From positions 21,129 to 55,169 of the forward strand of contig JAPLHK010000094.1 in assembly GCA_026389715.1 (NCBI GenBank): a stretch of 34,041 nt of DNA, written 5' to 3'. The translations under genes and the position numbers were made by a program. The notes below the pieces were generated by a model. The model was given only the letters and a program-made list of their open reading frames with translations, was not told the DNA's origin and did not search any database. This document shows positions 1 through 9,301 of the stretch, one piece after another (position 1 is the stretch's first letter; each line of letters starts with the position of its first letter). This stretch comes from Chloroflexota bacterium. Lineage in GTDB: Bacteria > Chloroflexota > Dehalococcoidia > GIF9 > UBA5629.

Positions 1-1904
1 GGCACACGACTGAAAAATGGCCATACCACCGCTCCCTGGCTGCTGTTAAAAAGTCGCTGGAATGCGCAATGGAAGCAGGTTTCGACCTGCTGCATATCGA
101 CCCCACGGTTGACCGCGAACTACAGCCCGGCCGGGAGCTCGACGTAAACACCATCATTGAGAGGACCGTCCTGCTGATAAAAAGCTGCGAGGCTTACCGT
201 ACAAAAAAGGGGCTGCCCATTATCGCCTATGAGGTTGGAACTGAGGAGGTCCACGGCGGGCTGGCCAACGAGGATATGTTCAATGCTTTCCTCGCAGGAC
301 TGCGCAAAAGGATGAACGAGGAAGGGTTGGCCGATGCCTGGCCATGTCTTATCGTCGGCAAGGTTGGCACTGACCTGGATACTACCATGTTCAGCCCGCA
401 GATAGCAGCGGAGCTTTATAAAACCGCCAGCCGCTACGGCATGGTGCTCAAGGGGCACTATACCGACAACGTGGAAAACCCTGCCGCCTACCCGGCCAGC
501 AAAATGGGCGGCGCTAACGTAGGCCCCGAGTTTACCGAGGTTGAATGTGATGCCCTTTTTGAACTGGAATCAATGGAATCAGCACTGTTGAAAGAAGCGG
601 CTACCAGCTCTTCCCATTTCAGGGAAACCCTGATGGATGCGGTAATCCGCTCCGGGCGCTGGGAAAAATGGCGCCACCCCGATGAGATGGGGAAATCATT
701 CAGCGAACTCTCAGTCGAGAGGCAAAGCTGGCTGCTCAAGACCGGGGCGCGTTATATCTGGACGGACCGTGCGGTGCTGGCAGCCCGCCAGCGGCTTTAC
801 GCGAATGTGAAAAAGGACGGCTTTGACCCCCACGGGTTCGTAGTCGGCCGCATCAGGCAACAGATATTGAAATATTGCCGGGCTTTCAATTTATACAGCA
901 CCATCCCCACACTCGAGGCCGAGTTCGAACGGCGCAGGAAATTGCCCTTTTGGGGAGAAGGACAGGTGCTGGCTGCGGGGGAGATGATAGTGGAGTTGAT
1001 GCGTCCCGCAGCCGGTCAACCGCTTGACGTCACGGGAGAATTTAAAGGTCCTTACCCCAGCGGCGCGCCGGCCAATTTTGCCGATGCCTCCGCCAGGATA
1101 GGCAAACGCACCGGTTTCGTCGGCTCAACCGGCCAGGACAGCTTCGGACAACTGCTGCGCGACAGGTTTAAACGTGACCATATAGATAGCAAGTTAATTG
1201 CTTCCGTAAAAAGAAAAACAACCGGCTGTGCTTTCGTTGCCTACGATAAACAAGGAGGCCGCAAATTCATCTTCCATATTGCCGGCACAGCCTCAGACAG
1301 GCTGCCACCGCCTGCCCGGGCTGCCCGCTATGCCGGATCGTTCCGCCACCTGCACCTGATGGGCTGCTCGCTGGCGGTCAGCCGCTTAATGCGCGAAACC
1401 TGCATAGCCATGGCCCAGGCTGTAAAAAAGGCAGGAGGCAGTGTCAGCCTGGACCCCAACCTCAGGCCAGAACTGCTTTCGGCCGAGGAATGCCGGGGCA
1501 TCCTGCTCCCCGTGGTCAGGCTATCGGATATCGTGCTGCCTAGCAGCGGGGAGGCCAGCCTGCTGGTACATGAAGCGGACAGCGAGAAAGCCTGCCTCCG
1601 GCTTTTAGAGATGGGCGTGAAAGTGGTCGTGCTCAAGCTGGGCGAAAGCGGCTGCCGCGTATTTTCCGCGGACCGCGCCATCGATGTTCCCGGCTTTAAA
1701 GTTAAGGCTGTTGACCCCACGGGAGCGGGGGACTGCTTCGATGCCGGGTTTATCAGCGGCTATATTGATAACCTGACGCTGTACGATACTGCACGCTTGG
1801 CCAACGCCATGGGCGCGCTGGCCACCTCGCGCATGGGCCCTATGGAAGGCGCGTTTAGCCTGCGAGAGGTATTGGCCTTTATGAAAGAGCAGGAACAATA
1901 TTGA
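1..1904 (+). CDS. Partial CDS: GatZ/KbaZ-like tagatose-bisphosphate aldolase subunit domain fused to a PfkB-family sugar kinase
   Basis: ORF 69..1904 stays open in frame upstream to the window edge (HTTEKWPYHRSLAAVKKSLECAMEAGFDLLHIDPT), so the real start lies outside. N-terminal half resembles GatZ/KbaZ (YEVGTEEVHGGL, KGHYTDNVENPAAYP). C-terminal half is PfkB (PSGAPANFA, GFVGSTGQDSFG, DPTGAGDCFDAGF). Confidence 0.85.
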   Translation, partial: HTTEKWPYHRSLAAVKKSLECAMEAGFDLLHIDPTVDRELQPGRELDVNTIIERTVLLIKSCEAYRTKKGLPIIAYEVGTEEVHGGLANEDMFNAFLAGLRKRMNEEGLADAWPCLIVGKVGTDLDTTMFSPQIAAELYKTASRYGMVLKGHYTDNVENPAAYPASKMGGANVGPEFTEVECDALFELESMESALLKEAATSSSHFRETLMDAVIRSGRWEKWRHPDEMGKSFSELSVERQSWLLKTGARYIWTDRAVLAARQRLYANVKKDGFDPHGFVVGRIRQQILKYCRAFNLYSTIPTLEAEFERRRKLPFWGEGQVLAAGEMIVELMRPAAGQPLDVTGEFKGPYPSGAPANFADASARIGKRTGFVGSTGQDSFGQLLRDRFKRDHIDSKLIASVKRKTTGCAFVAYDKQGGRKFIFHIAGTASDRLPPPARAARYAGSFRHLHLMGCSLAVSRLMRETCIAMAQAVKKAGGSVSLDPNLRPELLSAEECRGILLPVVRLSDIVLPSSGEASLLVHEADSEKACLRLLEMGVKVVVLKLGESGCRVFSADRAIDVPGFKVKAVDPTGAGDCFDAGFISGYIDNLTLYDTARLANAMGALATSRMGPMEGAFSLREVLAFMKEQEQY

Positions 1905-1971
1905 CTTACAGGAGATGGTAAATGGAAAAGGTTAAGGGAGAACGCCTCCTGGCAAAGAGGTCATAACAGCT

Positions 1972-2967
1972 ATGAAACAAAAGAAATACGATTTGGTAAC
2001 CTTCGGCGAGGCCATGGTCCGTCTTTCCCCACCCCACTTTCAGCGACTTGAGCAGGCCAATAATCTCGACATCCAGGTGGGAGGCGGTGAATTCAATGTG
2101 GCAGTGGCCGCCTCCAGGCTGGGTCTTAAATGCGCCTGGGTATCAGCGCTGCCCGATAATCCTCTCGGGCGCATGGCACGCAATAAAGCGGCTGAGCAAG
2201 GCATGGATATCTCCCACGTTATTATGCGCCCCAAAGGCCGCCAGGGATTGTATTTCCTGGAGTTCGGCGCCTCCCCGCGGGCAAGCCAGGTGCTCTATGA
2301 CCGCAGCAACTCGTCCATCAGCCTGATTCAACCAACGGATGTCAAGTGGGATAATGTATTAAGCTACTCTGGTGCATTCCACGTCAGCGGTATTACTCCG
2401 GCCCTGAGCAAGTCTGCTGCTGACACAACATTGACAGCGTTGCAAGCTGCAAAAAGAAACGGCTGTGTTGTCAGCTATGATTTAAACTATCGGGCCAAAC
2501 TATGGTCCACTGCCGAGGCACAAAGGTGCCAGACGCCTCTGATGAAGTACGTTGACATTCTCATCACCACTGAGGAAGACACGGACCGGATATTTGGCCT
2601 AAAGGGGAAAAACTTCGATGAAACAGCACGCCGATTGGCGGAAAGCTTCGGTTTCAAAATCGTCGCTATAACCCTGAGGGGTGACCTTTCGGTATGGCGG
2701 AACACCTGGACGGCCATTGCAGCCTCCGGCGGCAAAATTTACCGCGACCGTACCTACGAGGTAGAGATAGTAGACCGGGTAGGCGCCGGCGACTCTTTCG
2801 CAGCCGGTTTCTTATACGGCTATCTGACCTCTGGAATCAAGAAAGGCCTGCAATTCGGCAATGCCGCGGCCGCTCTCAAACATACTATCCCGGGAGACCT
2901 GAACTGGAGCACGCTGCAGGAAGTGACGGCAGTGGTTGGGGGTTCAGGACTGCGCATAGTGAGATAA
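1972..2967 (+). CDS. PfkB-family carbohydrate kinase, probable 2-dehydro-3-deoxygluconate (KDG) kinase
   Basis: 331-aa ORF; GGGEFNVAVAASRLGL near the N-terminus and DRVGAGDSFAAGF PfkB signature; directly upstream of a KDPG aldolase ORF. Confidence 0.85.
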   Translation: MKQKKYDLVTFGEAMVRLSPPHFQRLEQANNLDIQVGGGEFNVAVAASRLGLKCAWVSALPDNPLGRMARNKAAEQGMDISHVIMRPKGRQGLYFLEFGASPRASQVLYDRSNSSISLIQPTDVKWDNVLSYSGAFHVSGITPALSKSAADTTLTALQAAKRNGCVVSYDLNYRAKLWSTAEAQRCQTPLMKYVDILITTEEDTDRIFGLKGKNFDETARRLAESFGFKIVAITLRGDLSVWRNTWTAIAASGGKIYRDRTYEVEIVDRVGAGDSFAAGFLYGYLTSGIKKGLQFGNAAAALKHTIPGDLNWSTLQEVTAVVGGSGLRIVR

Positions 2968-2971
2968 GACC

Positions 2972-3673
2972 ATGCCTGATATTGCCGATACGCTTAAAAT
3001 AATCGAAGATTGCGGCCTGGTAGCTGTCATCAGGGCAGGCAGCGCTGAACAGGCCGTGCATATCGCCCTTGCTGTAGCAGCGGGAGGCGTACTGCCCATT
3101 GAGATAACCATGACCGTACCTGGCGCCATAGACGTTATCAGGCAAGCAGCTAAAAAACTGCCGGGCGATATCCTGCTGGGAGCCGGCACGGTACTCGACG
3201 TCAGCACCGCTGTCATGGCAATCAGAGCCGGGGCCGAATTCATCGTAAGCCCATCACTGGAACCCGATATCCTCAAAGTATGCAGGAAAATGGGCAAGGT
3301 TGCCATACCAGGTGTTTTCACCCCAACTGAAATCGTTGCTGCCATCCGCGCCGGCGCAGACATAATCAAGCTATTCCCGGCCTCAATCGGGGGACCTGAC
3401 CTGATCAAAGATCTGCGCGGGCCTTTCCCTGAACTTAAACTGATGCCAACCGGCGGCGTAACACTTGAAAACGCCGGAGATTTTATCCGGGCCGGGGCGG
3501 CGGCGGTAGCCGTGGGTGGTAACCTTGTGAATAAGCAGGCTCTAGCGCAGGGAGATTACGCAACCATAACCGAAACCGCCCGTAAATTTACTGCCGCCAT
3601 TTTGGAAGCCCGGAGACTGACGCCCGGTTTAAATCTGACGGCCCAGACGGATCAGGCGGGCAATTCCGGATAA
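2972..3673 (+). CDS. Bifunctional KDPG/KHG aldolase family
   Basis: 233 aa: GLVAVIRAGSAEQA, PIEITMTVPGA, LGAGTVLD, IVSPSLEPDILKVC, IPGVFTPTEI, IKLFPAS, MPTGGVTLENAGDFIRAGA. Confidence 0.9.
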   Translation: MPDIADTLKIIEDCGLVAVIRAGSAEQAVHIALAVAAGGVLPIEITMTVPGAIDVIRQAAKKLPGDILLGAGTVLDVSTAVMAIRAGAEFIVSPSLEPDILKVCRKMGKVAIPGVFTPTEIVAAIRAGADIIKLFPASIGGPDLIKDLRGPFPELKLMPTGGVTLENAGDFIRAGAAAVAVGGNLVNKQALAQGDYATITETARKFTAAILEARRLTPGLNLTAQTDQAGNSG

Positions 3674-4974
3674 ATCGCCCCACCCTGGGGGAAAATAATT
3701 ACTTTCGCCTTCGGGTAAATCGCGGCTGCTGTCTTTAACGCCTCGTCGAAATCGCTGAAGAACTGTACACCCGGCAGCATCCCTCGAACCTGGCCGGCGA
3801 TAGTGGGGGCATAGATAAACATCCTGTTCCGCAGCAACGCCCTCAGCATAAAGTAGGTCGAGAAGCGTTCCTCAGGCGAAACTCCCGGCGTCGATATACG
3901 TGAAACCAGCATCCCCAACAACCAGACGATGGGTTTCCAGATAAACGCCGGCAGGCCGGAGAGCCTGAGGTGGGGCACCTTCATATTGCCCAATCCCTCC
4001 TCGCATTTGAGGGCGGCGATAATCACCCCGCCCGGCCTGGCTGAAAACAGCACGTTGGCGGCCGCTTTGATACCCTGCCTGAGATCGATATCCATGGGGA
4101 ACGAGTCAGTGATGACCACATCGGCCTGGGCCGGTATCTTAACTCGGAAAACCTGCCTGGCCAAAATAACTCCCTTCCGGTGAGCACCGATGGGGTCACC
4201 GGCCACAATTCCCACTACCTGCATGCCAGCATTCAGAACCGTGTTAACAATGAAAGTATCACCCTTTAGCATTCCGGCGGCCTGCTCTAAATCAGAGCGC
4301 ATGGGGTTGCTGTCAGGGTCCGTGCCCAAAAGGAAGAAGTACCTGGGATCGGCGCAGATGGCATGGTTACGTGATATGCTTTCCACCCCAGCTACCCCGG
4401 GCAAGATGTTTTTGAGCCCTCCGCCGAAACCGGCATGCGGGTGGGGTTCTATCGTACCTATCAACACGCGAAAATCAGCTTCAGCCACCGTCCTGTTTAT
4501 GTAAACAGGAGTCCCTCTATCTGTTTTGCCTAAGTAAACCATCCGTGCGCCGTCGCGGCAGTCATGGCTCTCCCATTTAACCCTTGCCAGCGCTTCTTTG
4601 CCCACTTTCTTCCCCATGTCATCCAGTTCCATTACCCGGTGCAGGCCTGGAGCGGCAACTAATGTTATATCTTCGCGGTTAACGCCAGCGCTCTCAAGAG
4701 TATCCAGTATCTTGCCGACCAGCAGGTGGGCAGGGGTGGGCCTCGATACGTCATCCACCACGATGGCCACCTTCTTCTTCCCCCTTGCGGCCACATCAAG
4801 GGGCTGGCTGCCGGTTGGCTGAGAAAGCGCTTTTTCCAGAGCCTCAGAGACTTGCGCAACCGGAGTCAATGAGGCCGGGGTAAACCTGCCCATCAATTCC
4901 CAGCCTTCGGGAAGGCTAAAGGCCAGCAAATCCGCCGCACCCCACGGTATTTTTTGCAAATTCGTATCCGACAT
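3652..4974 (-). CDS. LarA-like (DUF2088 / lactate racemase family) protein
   Basis: 440 aa: VDDVSRPTP, APGLHR, GTIEPHPHAGFGGGLKNILPGVAG; family-typical His residues and a Lys in the GGxK motif are present. Confidence 0.8.
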   Translation of the reverse strand: MSDTNLQKIPWGAADLLAFSLPEGWELMGRFTPASLTPVAQVSEALEKALSQPTGSQPLDVAARGKKKVAIVVDDVSRPTPAHLLVGKILDTLESAGVNREDITLVAAPGLHRVMELDDMGKKVGKEALARVKWESHDCRDGARMVYLGKTDRGTPVYINRTVAEADFRVLIGTIEPHPHAGFGGGLKNILPGVAGVESISRNHAICADPRYFFLLGTDPDSNPMRSDLEQAAGMLKGDTFIVNTVLNAGMQVVGIVAGDPIGAHRKGVILARQVFRVKIPAQADVVITDSFPMDIDLRQGIKAAANVLFSARPGGVIIAALKCEEGLGNMKVPHLRLSGLPAFIWKPIVWLLGMLVSRISTPGVSPEERFSTYFMLRALLRNRMFIYAPTIAGQVRGMLPGVQFFSDFDEALKTAAAIYPKAKVIIFPQGGAIYPELPA

Positions 4975-4990
4975 GGTTTACCTGTCCCGA

Positions 4991-5677
4991 CTAAATTACG
5001 CAGGTTGACCCGGGCTCCAGCACTGCCAGCTTCGCCGACAATTTGATTGACCTCAGTGTTTTGGAATCGAGCACCTTGCCTTTTACCTGGTAGTGCACCG
5101 GCACCACAACTTTCGGTTTTAACTCCTCAGCGAACCTGATGACATCCAGAATCTCCATACCATCCTTACCTATGAAGGGATAGTTGGAACAGGCAACCTG
5201 CAAGAAAGCAACATCAATCTCAATGCCGGTCAGGGCTTTCCTGATAAGTGGGGTATAACGCGTATCGCCACAGAAATAAAAGGTCTGTTCCCCATTGACC
5301 ACAAACCCGATGGCATCCGGGGCGAAGGGATGATCCGCAGGCACAGCCAGTATTTTCAGTCCTTTGTATTCACAGGATTCTCCGGGCAGAAGAGCTTTCA
5401 GATTCTTCAGTCCACGTTTTCTCGCTCTTTCCACGGCTTTTTTCGAGCCGATTATCTCGCTGCCCAGCCTGGCTGCCAGCTTGATAGCAGGGTCCGACCA
5501 GTGGTCGATGTGATTATGAGAGACCAGCATCAAATCCAGGTTATCTATTTTTTCAGGATCCATGGACACCGGCACCGCCCTGATAAACTCGAATTGACCC
5601 CACCAGGGATCAGTCATCATACTGATACCGGACATACGAATAAGCAATGTGCTCTGGCCGATTAAACTGACTTCCAT
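4991..5677 (-). CDS. MBL-fold (UlaG-like) metal-dependent hydrolase
   Basis: 228 aa with SHNHIDHW (HxHxDH), FCGDTRY and VPVHY motifs. Confidence 0.82.
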   Translation of the reverse strand: MEVSLIGQSTLLIRMSGISMMTDPWWGQFEFIRAVPVSMDPEKIDNLDLMLVSHNHIDHWSDPAIKLAARLGSEIIGSKKAVERARKRGLKNLKALLPGESCEYKGLKILAVPADHPFAPDAIGFVVNGEQTFYFCGDTRYTPLIRKALTGIEIDVAFLQVACSNYPFIGKDGMEILDVIRFAEELKPKVVVPVHYQVKGKVLDSKTLRSIKLSAKLAVLEPGSTCVI

Positions 5678-5687
5678 GCTTTATACC

Positions 5688-6827
5688 TCACGGTGTTATT
5701 ATAGCCTTCATATAAACGTCCGACAGCAGTGCCTCGCCGGCCTGTTCAATTTTATAGCTATGCGTAACTATTTTTTCCAGTGGAATGCCCCTTTTCATGG
5801 CAAGCTCCATCAACTTCAGCGCATTATCGAACGACTGGGGAGGGCACGACCACTGCCCGACCAGGATAACGTCTTTAAAGCAGAGGTGCATAAAAGGATT
5901 TATCGTAGTAGTGCCTGTATCAAGGAAATTACCCAGCTCAACGAACGTACCGCCGCGGCGCAGCATGCTTAGCCCCTGCGGTACAGCATGAGGAGATCCG
6001 GTACAGTCCACCACCATGTCCGGGCCGACCTCGCCCGGCGTAAGAGAAAGCACATAAAACGCACGCTCATCCGCATCCGGCATTTCTTCGATGTTGACGA
6101 TATGGTCAAAGACACCCAATTCTCCAGCCAGTCCTAATCTCTCCTTTATGCCTCCCACAAGTATCACGCGATAAGCGCCTGCCAGCCGCGCGGTAATCCC
6201 GGCTGCCATGCCAATCGGCCCGGAACCAAGGATAACCGCAGTATCTCCCGGTCCAAACCCCTCTTTGAGAACGGGATAGGGCATCATACCCTTGCGAACG
6301 CCGATAGTGGCTGCAAATATGTCGGTGAGCACAGCCACTTTATCCGGCATATCATCCGGGATTTTATATACCCATACTCCGGGCAGCAAGTAGCAGTACT
6401 CAGCATAACCGCCGAAAAGATGCGGCGGATCGGCCGCGCACATGTTCTGGCCATACCCTTTGGCATTAGGACAGAGCGTGGCCGCGTGATTGGACGGCAG
6501 GAAGCGGCAATACCAGCACTCCCCGCAGGGGATTCCTGCATACCAGGTCACACGGTCACCGACCTTGATCTCTCCACCCTGCACGGCCATTTTCCTTTTA
6601 GCTTCGTCACCTATCTCTTCGATGATGCCGAGGTTTTCATGGCCGAGTATCAAAGGACGTTTCACAAAAAGCGGAGCGGGCGGCAGGCCGTGAAAAAGGT
6701 GCTTATCCGTGCCGCAAATGCCGCACATCTTCATCTTTACCAGTGCACTATCTTTAGTAGGAAACGATTGCACCTCAATTTTTTCGAACTCCGTCATAAC
6801 GGCGGCTTTTACTTTATCTGCGGGCAT
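5688..6827 (-). CDS. Zinc-dependent alcohol dehydrogenase (MDR superfamily)
   Basis: 379 aa: CGICGTDKHLFHG, LGHENLGIIEEIG, structural-Zn cysteines CGECWYC...C, VILGSGPIGM Rossmann motif. Confidence 0.88.
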   Translation of the reverse strand: MPADKVKAAVMTEFEKIEVQSFPTKDSALVKMKMCGICGTDKHLFHGLPPAPLFVKRPLILGHENLGIIEEIGDEAKRKMAVQGGEIKVGDRVTWYAGIPCGECWYCRFLPSNHAATLCPNAKGYGQNMCAADPPHLFGGYAEYCYLLPGVWVYKIPDDMPDKVAVLTDIFAATIGVRKGMMPYPVLKEGFGPGDTAVILGSGPIGMAAGITARLAGAYRVILVGGIKERLGLAGELGVFDHIVNIEEMPDADERAFYVLSLTPGEVGPDMVVDCTGSPHAVPQGLSMLRRGGTFVELGNFLDTGTTTINPFMHLCFKDVILVGQWSCPPQSFDNALKLMELAMKRGIPLEKIVTHSYKIEQAGEALLSDVYMKAIITP

Positions 6828-6857
6828 GGATATTAACCTCCTCTGCTATAAATCCTG

Positions 6858-7829
6858 TTACGTATTGGACTTTTTCTTCATCTGGTACTCATAGGCTGCA
6901 ACGGAAGACTGAATGTCGTCTTTGGCCGGCTTCCAGCCCAGCATATCTTTGGCTCGCGAATTGTCAAAGACATAGTCGCGCAGTGCTATTTCCAGATGCT
7001 GGGGTTCTATCGGAGAAACATGCAAAGCAGCTAATACTGCGACTATCGCCCGCGCCACTGCGGCATTTATGATTATGAATTTGGGCGGCTTCCCTGCATG
7101 TTTATAGAGGGCTTCCGCCATAGCTTTTAAAGTCGGAACGTTATCACTGCCAAGGTTCATTATCGCGCCTTTTGACCGTGGATTTTCCAGGGCAAGGAAA
7201 AATGCGTTTGAAACGTCATCAACGTCTACCATCTGCAACCTGGTACTGCCGCCGCCGGGCAGCAGTGTGGCCTTTCCCAGCGAAATCCCCTCCATCTGTG
7301 AGACAAGGAAGGGCTCGTTTTGACCCGGACCGTTGATAGTGGGCGGCCGGAAGACCGTAATGTCCAGGCCCCTTGCTAAATAATCCCGGCAAAGATTCTC
7401 GCTTTCAACTTTATCCCTGCCGTACTGGCAGACCGGTGCAATGGGCGCTGCCTCTGTGCAGGGAACGGGTACAGCTATTCCGTAAACCTCCACAGAAGAA
7501 GTATAAATGAACTTCTTTACCCCGCTCTCCAGTGCGGCCGCCAGCGCATTCTCAGTGCCGCGAACATTCACATCGTGCATCCGCTTCTCGTCCCGCTCGA
7601 ACTGTGCCAGTGCAGCGGCCAGGTGAAATACCGCCCGGCAACCGGCCGTGGCCTGTTTAACTGTGTTGAGATCCGTAACATCACCTATATATTCCCTGAA
7701 GGCAGCATCGCTTATTCCGGAACCTGTGATATCCAACCCGGCAACCTCATGCCCTCTTTCTATGGCAGCCCTGACCATATTCCGGCCGAGGTATCCCGAG
7801 CTCCCCGTTATAAGTATTTTCATATGCAA
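6858..7829 (-). CDS. NAD-dependent epimerase/dehydratase (SDR family)
   Basis: 323 aa: ILITGSSGYLGRNMV (GxxGxxG), YTSSVEVYG, YGRDKVESE (YxxxK). Confidence 0.88.
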   Translation of the reverse strand: MHMKILITGSSGYLGRNMVRAAIERGHEVAGLDITGSGISDAAFREYIGDVTDLNTVKQATAGCRAVFHLAAALAQFERDEKRMHDVNVRGTENALAAALESGVKKFIYTSSVEVYGIAVPVPCTEAAPIAPVCQYGRDKVESENLCRDYLARGLDITVFRPPTINGPGQNEPFLVSQMEGISLGKATLLPGGGSTRLQMVDVDDVSNAFFLALENPRSKGAIMNLGSDNVPTLKAMAEALYKHAGKPPKFIIINAAVARAIVAVLAALHVSPIEPQHLEIALRDYVFDNSRAKDMLGWKPAKDDIQSSVAAYEYQMKKKSNT

Positions 7830-7893
7830 CTCCTTTTGCGTCGATGCAACACTACGAATTTGTAAACAGGTAGCTTATATCCGGGAAATGGTC

Positions 7894-9192
7894 TCAGGCT
7901 TCAACTTCAAGTTGAACCTTCTCAACCTTGTTGAAATCACGCACATAGAAAAAGGATGCGGCAAAAAATAGCCCTGCTGAAACAACAAGAAATATAGGAA
8001 GCGTCAGCATGGCCGTCTGAAGATTCGAAGCGTCTGAAATCGAACCTATCACGATGGGCCCCAGTGAGCCACCCAGCAGGTTCATACACAGCACTGCAAT
8101 GGCGTAGGACATGCCCCGCAGACCGGGATGTACCACTTCCTGTACCACGGCCAAACCGGCCGGCGCAAAGGTAGTGATCATTACTCCCATAACAATAAGT
8201 ACTGCGTACTGCGCATCGCCGGTTAAGGAGAATGCGGCGAATACCAGCAATGCGGAAATGAGTGTGGTTATGGCGGCAAAGAGCGGGCGGGAGTTCAGCT
8301 TTTTCTTTACCCAGCTGTCCGAAAGGAACCCGCCTATAAAGAAACCCACCATGGAGAGTACCAGCACCAGGCTGGCCCTCAGGCTGGCCTGGTCCTGCGG
8401 CATGCCGCTTATGCGGTGAAAATAGCTGGGGAGCCAGGTAGATATCGCCGTGACTACAAAGATCACACCTGCAAAACCAAGGTAGGTGAGTATCAGAGTC
8501 GGCGTGCCCAGGAATTCTTTTGCCACGTCCTTCGGCTTCATCCTGAACTTGGAAGCCGCTTCAGTGCCGGACCCGGCAACCGTTTTCTCCAGGGGCACCG
8601 ACTTATAGTCCTTGGCAAAGAAGAAAAGGATGGCCGCGATCAAGCCGGGTATGGCAACTATACCGAAGGCGTGCCGCCATCCCAGGTTTACAGCTATGAT
8701 ACCGCCGAGCGCCACACCGATCGCCATGCCCAGCGGCTGCGCCGCATTCCAGATGCCGAATATCCGCGCCCGCTTTTCAAGGGGATAAAGCCAGGAAAGC
8801 ATGGCTGCGCCCGCCGGGCCATAGCCGGCTTCACCGACTCCGATGATCGTCCTGGTGGTGAGCAGTTGCCTGAAATTGAGAACGAAGGCGCCGGCAAACG
8901 AAGCTAAGCTCCAGATAATCGAGAGGATGCCTATACTTTTCTTACGGCTCCAGCGGTCGACCAAAATCGACGCAGGTAAAACGCAGATAACGGCGGCCCA
9001 GTAAAACATTGAGATCAACATACCGCACTCAAAATCGGAAATACCCCAGTCCTTCTGGATATAGGGGAAAAGCGAGGAGATCACCATTCTGTCCGCCTGA
9101 TCACACAGCATCAATATGAATAGAAGAATGAATATATAGTTCCTCTGGCCGTTGGTCACCGTTTGTTCAGTCGCGACTTTATTGTTGTCCAT
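7894..9192 (-). CDS. MFS transporter (anion:cation symporter / hexuronate-type)
   Basis: 432 aa, multiple hydrophobic segments, DRWSRKKSIG loop, GVGEAGYGPAGAAMLSWLYPLEKRARIFGIW. Confidence 0.85.
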   Translation of the reverse strand: MDNNKVATEQTVTNGQRNYIFILLFILMLCDQADRMVISSLFPYIQKDWGISDFECGMLISMFYWAAVICVLPASILVDRWSRKKSIGILSIIWSLASFAGAFVLNFRQLLTTRTIIGVGEAGYGPAGAAMLSWLYPLEKRARIFGIWNAAQPLGMAIGVALGGIIAVNLGWRHAFGIVAIPGLIAAILFFFAKDYKSVPLEKTVAGSGTEAASKFRMKPKDVAKEFLGTPTLILTYLGFAGVIFVVTAISTWLPSYFHRISGMPQDQASLRASLVLVLSMVGFFIGGFLSDSWVKKKLNSRPLFAAITTLISALLVFAAFSLTGDAQYAVLIVMGVMITTFAPAGLAVVQEVVHPGLRGMSYAIAVLCMNLLGGSLGPIVIGSISDASNLQTAMLTLPIFLVVSAGLFFAASFFYVRDFNKVEKVQLEVEA

Positions 9193-9268
9193 TTAGTAAA
9201 CCTACCTCTCTCTTCGGATTATTACTATTGTTACCGGCATATCACAGATTGGGTCTATAACCTTTCGT

Positions 9269-9297
9269 AAGCTATGAATAGTGTCATTTTATGTCAA
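9269..9297 (-). promoter_or_regulatory. Candidate sigma70 promoter for the MFS gene
   Basis: On the minus strand TTGACA (9297-9292), 17-nt spacer, TAGCTT (9274-9269), about 75 nt upstream of the MFS start; perfect -35 but poor -10. Confidence 0.35.
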
Positions 9298-9301
9298 CTA
9301 C

